NCBI GenBank assembly: GCA_002352185.1
Contig: DEHY01000127.1
Coordinates: 1 to 16,776, forward strand
From: Competibacteraceae bacterium UBA2788
GTDB lineage: Bacteria; Pseudomonadota; Gammaproteobacteria; Competibacterales; Competibacteraceae
Reading direction: 5' to 3'
Length of the DNA stretch: 16,776 nucleotides
The notes below the pieces were generated by a model, which made no database searches, was not told where the DNA came from, and was given only the letters and a program-made list of their open reading frames with translations. A program made the translations under genes and the position numbers. Shown piece by piece: positions 13,863-16,776 of the stretch; positions within the stretch are counted from its first letter, which is position 1, and every line of letters begins with the position of its first letter.

Positions 13863-15311
13863 ATGGCCCAAAGCTCAGCGTTGCCTGCCGAGCAGTACAA
13901 CTACGATATCGTCCGCAAATTTACCATTGCAGCGATGGTATGGGCGGTCATCGGCATGTCCGTCGGCGTCTACATCGCCTGTGAACTGGCCTGGCCGTTC
14001 CTGAATTTCGATATTCCCGCCCTGACGTTCGGACGCCTGCGCCCGGTTCACACCACTCTGGTGATCTTCGGCTTCGGCGGCAGCGCCCTGTTTGCCACCT
14101 CCTACTACATCGTGCAGCGCACCAGCCAGGCCCGGCTGGCGTTTCCCTGGGTGGCGGAATTCACCTTCTGGGGCTGGACCGGCGGCGTGGCGCTGGGCGC
14201 CATCACCTACATGCTGGGCCTATCTCAAGGCAAGGAATACGCTGAATTTGAATGGCCGCTGGACATCGCCATCACCCTGGTTTGGGTCTGCTATTTTGCG
14301 GTTTATGTGGAAACGCTGCGCCGCCGCAGCCAACCGCACATTTATGTCGCCAACTGGTTTTTCCTGGCGTTCATCGTGGCCGTCGCCCTGTTGCACATCT
14401 TTAACAATCTGGCGGCGCCGGTCAGTCTGACCAAATCCTATAGTTTGTTCCCCGGCGTGCAGGATGCCATGGTTCAGTGGTGGTACGGTCACAACGCGGT
14501 GGGCTTTTTCCTGACCGCCGCCTTCCTCGGCATGATGTACTACTTCGTGCCCAAGCAGGCTGGCCGTCCGGTCTACTCTTACCGGCTATCGATCATCCAC
14601 TTTTGGGCATTGATCTTCCTTTATATGTGGGCTGGCGGTCATCACCTGCACTGGACCTCGCTGCCCGACTGGGTGTCCACCCTGGCCGCGACCTTCTCGA
14701 TCCTGCTGCTGATGCCTTCTTGGGGCGGCATGATCAATGGCATCATGACCCTGTCCGGCGCCTGGGACAAACTGCGTTCCGACCCGATCATGCTGTTCCT
14801 GATTACCTCGCTGTCGTTCTACGGCATGTCTACTTTTGAGGGTCCGTTGATGTCGCTGAAGAGCGTCAACGCACTGTCGCATTACACCGACTGGACGATT
14901 GGTCATGTCCATTCCGGCGCGCTGGGCTGGGTGGCGCTAATCAGTTTCGGTTCCTTCTATCACCTGATGCCACGGCTGTACGACACCAGGATGTACAGCC
15001 AGACCCTGATCTACGTCCACTTCTGGCTCGCCACCATCGGCATCGTGCTGTACATCACCTCGTTGTGGGTCGCTGGCATCGGTCAAGGCCTGATGCTGCG
15101 CAGCTTCGACGACTACGGCAACCTGGCCTACACCTTCATTGAGACCGTTGAGTTCATGCACACTCCGTATATCTGGCGGGCGCTGGGCGGCGCTTTCTTC
15201 GTAAGCGGCACGCTGGTCATGGTGTACAACATGGTGATGACGGTGCGGGCGGCTCGACATGAGCAGGCGGCCATAGAAGCCAAACTGGCAGCCAAGCTGG
15301 CCAAAGCGTGA
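13863..15311 (+). CDS. ccoN: cbb3-type cytochrome c oxidase subunit I
   Basis: The 482-residue catalytic subunit of a type C heme-copper oxidase with about 12 helices. It carries heme b and the b3-CuB site and reduces oxygen with high affinity. The key residues match the Pseudomonas stutzeri enzyme with a constant offset of three: His63 and His350 (heme b), His348 (heme b3), His210, His260 and His261 (CuB), and the cross-linked Tyr254 in [10 protein letters not shown]. Glu326 in FEGPLMS is also kept. C-type enzymes use one proton channel, so the lack of a GHPEVY motif is expected. The start is ATG 13863. The gene follows a promoter-bearing leader and lies 16 bp before ccoO. Confidence 0.97.
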   Translation: MAQSSALPAEQYNYDIVRKFTIAAMVWAVIGMSVGVYIACELAWPFLNFDIPALTFGRLRPVHTTLVIFGFGGSALFATSYYIVQRTSQARLAFPWVAEFTFWGWTGGVALGAITYMLGLSQGKEYAEFEWPLDIAITLVWVCYFAVYVETLRRRSQPHIYVANWFFLAFIVAVALLHIFNNLAAPVSLTKSYSLFPGVQDAMVQWWYGHNAVGFFLTAAFLGMMYYFVPKQAGRPVYSYRLSIIHFWALIFLYMWAGGHHLHWTSLPDWVSTLAATFSILLLMPSWGGMINGIMTLSGAWDKLRSDPIMLFLITSLSFYGMSTFEGPLMSLKSVNALSHYTDWTIGHVHSGALGWVALISFGSFYHLMPRLYDTRMYSQTLIYVHFWLATIGIVLYITSLWVAGIGQGLMLRSFDDYGNLAYTFIETVEFMHTPYIWRALGGAFFVSGTLVMVYNMVMTVRAARHEQAAIEAKLAAKLAKA

Positions 15312-15327
15312 GCGGAGAACCATAGCC

Positions 15328-16062
15328 ATGCGACATGAGCAAATCGAAACCAACTCCGGCCTGATGCTGCTGCTGATCCTGCTGGTGATCAGCATCGGCG
15401 GTCTGGTGGAAATCGTCCCACTGTTCTATATCAATGAAACGGTCGAAAAGGTGGACGGCATCCGCCCCTACACCCCGCTGGAAATCCGTGGCCGCGACAT
15501 CTACATTCGCGAGGGCTGCTATCTGTGCCATTCCCAGCAAATCCGTCCGTTCCGCGACGAATGGCTGCGCTACGGCCACTATTCGCTGGCGGCGGAATCC
15601 CAATACGACCATCCATTCCAGTGGGGTTCCAAACGCACCGGCCCCGATCTGGCGCGGGTGGGTGGCAAATACTCCAACCAGTGGCATGTGCAGCATCTGG
15701 TGACACCGCGCTCGGTGGTGCCGCAGTCCATCATGCCCAACTATCCGTGGTTGCTGAATACGGATCTGGATTACTCGGATGTCGCTGACCGGATGCGCGC
15801 CTTGCGGGCAACCGGCGTACCGTATTCCGTAACCCAGCAGGAGTACGATGCCAACGTCAAGAAGTTCGGCAAGACCGTCGCCGATCAGCTTGACATCACC
15901 CAAGCCACTGACAATCTGCTGAAGCAGGCTCGTGACCAGGATTTCGACGGCATTCCCAGCCGGATCACGGAAATGGAAGCGCTGGTTGCGTACTTGCAGA
16001 TGCTCGGCACTCTGGTGGATTTCACCAAGTACGACGAAGGCTACTTCACCACGTTCCGCTAA
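15328..16062 (+). CDS. ccoO: cbb3-type cytochrome c oxidase subunit II (monoheme cytochrome c)
   Basis: A 244-residue protein with one N-terminal membrane helix (about 11-33) and a periplasmic cytochrome c domain. The heme c site is C64YLCH68 (Cys64, Cys67, His68), with Met136 in SIMPNYPWL as the probable sixth ligand. The nearby QQIRPFRDE and [19 protein letters not shown] are hallmark CcoO segments. It relays electrons from CcoP to the heme b of CcoN. The length is at the long end of the family; the C-terminal part (about 155-225) holds an additional helical stretch before the final [13 protein letters not shown] helix, as in many gammaproteobacteria. GGAG (15314-15317) lies 10 bases before the start. 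A strong hairpin follows, before ccoQ. Confidence 0.97.
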   Translation: MRHEQIETNSGLMLLLILLVISIGGLVEIVPLFYINETVEKVDGIRPYTPLEIRGRDIYIREGCYLCHSQQIRPFRDEWLRYGHYSLAAESQYDHPFQWGSKRTGPDLARVGGKYSNQWHVQHLVTPRSVVPQSIMPNYPWLLNTDLDYSDVADRMRALRATGVPYSVTQQEYDANVKKFGKTVADQLDITQATDNLLKQARDQDFDGIPSRITEMEALVAYLQMLGTLVDFTKYDEGYFTTFR

Positions 16063-16075
16063 CAATCCGAACCGT

Positions 16076-16094
16076 GTCCCCCATTCCGGGGGAC
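16076..16094 (+). promoter_or_regulatory. Strong GC hairpin between ccoO and ccoQ
   Basis: GTCCCCC (16076-16082) and GGGGGAC (16088-16094) form a perfect 7-bp GC-rich stem with loop ATTCC. It lies in the 51-bp gap, 5 bases before the ccoQ ribosome site (GGAG 16100-16103). With no T-run it is more likely an RNA stability or processing element than a terminator. Confidence 0.5.
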
Positions 16095-16113
16095 TGGATG
16101 GAGCTTGCGTCTG

Positions 16114-16347
16114 ATGTTCGACTGGCTGATGTGGTTCACCCGCATGGATAATTCCAAACCGCTGGCGCTGGTGCTGTTCTTTGGCGCCTTCTGCGGCGTC
16201 CTGATTTATGTGTTCTCCAGCAAACGCCGCGCCGAGCGCCTGGAATCCTACAAATACATTCCATTGCTGGATGATGCCCCACGGCAGCCCGATACCGCGT
16301 CGGCGAGCGACCGTTCCCAAACCCGCAAGGTGATGGATAATGAGTGA
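16114..16347 (+). CDS. ccoQ: cbb3-type cytochrome c oxidase subunit CcoQ
   Basis: A 77-residue protein with a single membrane helix (about 14-33, LALVLFFGAFCGVLIYVF) followed by a basic anchor SSKRRAERLE and the YKYIPLLDD segment typical of CcoQ/FixQ. It stabilises the cbb3 complex. The tail after about residue 55 is polar and longer than in many homologues. The start is uncertain: ATG 16114 is preferred (GGAG at 16100-16103, 10 bases upstream). TTG 16105 and the in-frame ATGs at 16129 and 16144 are alternatives; the last would leave only the helix and tail. It overlaps ccoP by 8 bp and stands in the normal order N-O-Q-P. Confidence 0.9.
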   Translation: MFDWLMWFTRMDNSKPLALVLFFGAFCGVLIYVFSSKRRAERLESYKYIPLLDDAPRQPDTASASDRSQTRKVMDNE

Positions 16348-16776
16348 CAATACGCTGAATGCACAACAAAAATCCGGTGCGGTTCAGACCACCGGCCATG
16401 CTTGGGACAGCGATCTTCAGGAGTACAACAATCCGTTGCCACGCTGGTGGCTATGGTGTTTTTATGGAACTGTGGTGTTCTCGGTTCTGTACTGGTTCTT
16501 CTACCCTTCCTGGCCGGTGGGCAATAGCTGGATCAAGGGCTTCGGTACGGTCAGCTACACCATTACCGACAAAGCCACCGGCAAGGAGCAGGAGCGGGAG
16601 TACCGCTGGAACACTCGCGCCCTGCTGCTGGAAGATCTGGGCGAGGCCGCCAATGATCCTCAGCGCAAGGCCATGCTGGCCAAGGTGCAGACCGCCAGCT
16701 ATGACCAGATCATCAAGGATCCCAAGATGATGGCATTCGTGCGCTCGGTCGGGAAAGGACTGTTCGGCGACAACTG
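16340..16776 (+). CDS. ccoP: cbb3-type cytochrome c oxidase subunit III, N-terminal part
   Basis: The first 145 residues of CcoP, cut by the window edge. The start is ATG 16340, within the last codons of ccoQ (8-bp overlap). The N-terminus has the CcoP signature TTGHAWDSDLQEYNNPLPRWW, a membrane helix WLWCFYGTVVFSVLYWFFYP (about 37-56) and the following SWPVGNSW. A long charged helix region (about 70-130) leads into VRSVGKGLFGDN, which in homologues immediately precedes the first CxxCH. The final two bases, TG, would begin that first Cys codon, so neither of the two c-type hemes lies in the window. The full protein (about 300 residues) accepts electrons from soluble cytochrome c. No frameshift is seen in the visible part. 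Confidence 0.95.
   Translation, partial: MSDNTLNAQQKSGAVQTTGHAWDSDLQEYNNPLPRWWLWCFYGTVVFSVLYWFFYPSWPVGNSWIKGFGTVSYTITDKATGKEQEREYRWNTRALLLEDLGEAANDPQRKAMLAKVQTASYDQIIKDPKMMAFVRSVGKGLFGDN

Noticed and set aside
15217..16350. 377-codon antisense frame opposite ccoO and ccoQ
   Set aside because: It is rich in Gln and His as a mirror of ccoO codons and has no family match; it covers ccoO, which has an intact heme site.
16359..16730. Open frame of 123 codons at the right end
   Set aside because: It is out of frame with ccoP, whose N-terminal signature begins at ATG 16340 and runs to the edge.
1..16776. CRISPR arrays, tRNA genes, insertion sequences, phage genes
   Set aside because: No spaced direct repeats, tRNA-like cloverleaf, transposase or integrase motif was seen on either strand.

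Overview
The window reads as a chromosomal piece of an aerobic, moderately GC-rich gammaproteobacterium. The evidence is the bioH-bioC pair, a gammaproteobacterial-style aa3 oxidase locus (coxB-coxA-ctaG-coxC, reversed DUF2909 gene, SURF1, ctaA, ctaB) and a ccoNOQP operon. A Competibacter-like or purple-sulfur-related lineage is possible, but I cannot fix the genus. I see no mobile element, tRNA, rRNA or CRISPR array. Nearly all the DNA is coding, mostly on the + strand.

Left part (1-5848). A small stand-alone cyclic-nucleotide-binding domain protein comes first. After a 158-bp gap with a strong nested inverted repeat comes a tight four-gene run: a large ATP-grasp/alpha-E fusion, a transglutaminase-like protein (4-bp overlap), bioH (48-bp gap) and bioC (8-bp overlap). 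The first two form a widespread but biochemically uncharacterised amidoligase/peptidase module. The last two make and release the methyl-protected pimeloyl precursor of biotin.

Middle part (5849-13691). A 312-bp AT-richer leader holds a good sigma70-type promoter and an imperfect inverted repeat of dispersed-repeat type. It precedes coxB-coxA-ctaG-coxC, which encode the three core subunits of aa3 cytochrome c oxidase and the CuB chaperone. A small twin-transmembrane gene (DUF2909) then lies on the opposite strand, with a perfect 9-bp hairpin at its convergent end and overlapping divergent -10 elements at its start. SURF1, a SCO-like thiol protein, ctaA and ctaB follow; they serve heme A synthesis and oxidase assembly. 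No ordinary SCO copper chaperone with its ligand His is visible.

Right part (13692-16776). A 171-bp leader with a second good promoter and a perfect 9-bp inverted repeat precedes ccoN-ccoO-ccoQ-ccoP, the high-affinity cbb3 oxidase. ccoP is cut by the window edge just before its first heme motif. A low-affinity aa3 oxidase with its assembly genes and a high-affinity cbb3 oxidase therefore sit in tandem, each with its own leader.

I did not find a convincing wholly new system. The best candidates for a second look are the ATP-grasp/transglutaminase/bioHC cluster, the repeat in the cox leader, the SCO-like protein lacking the copper His, and the structured leader and intercistronic hairpins of the cco operon.
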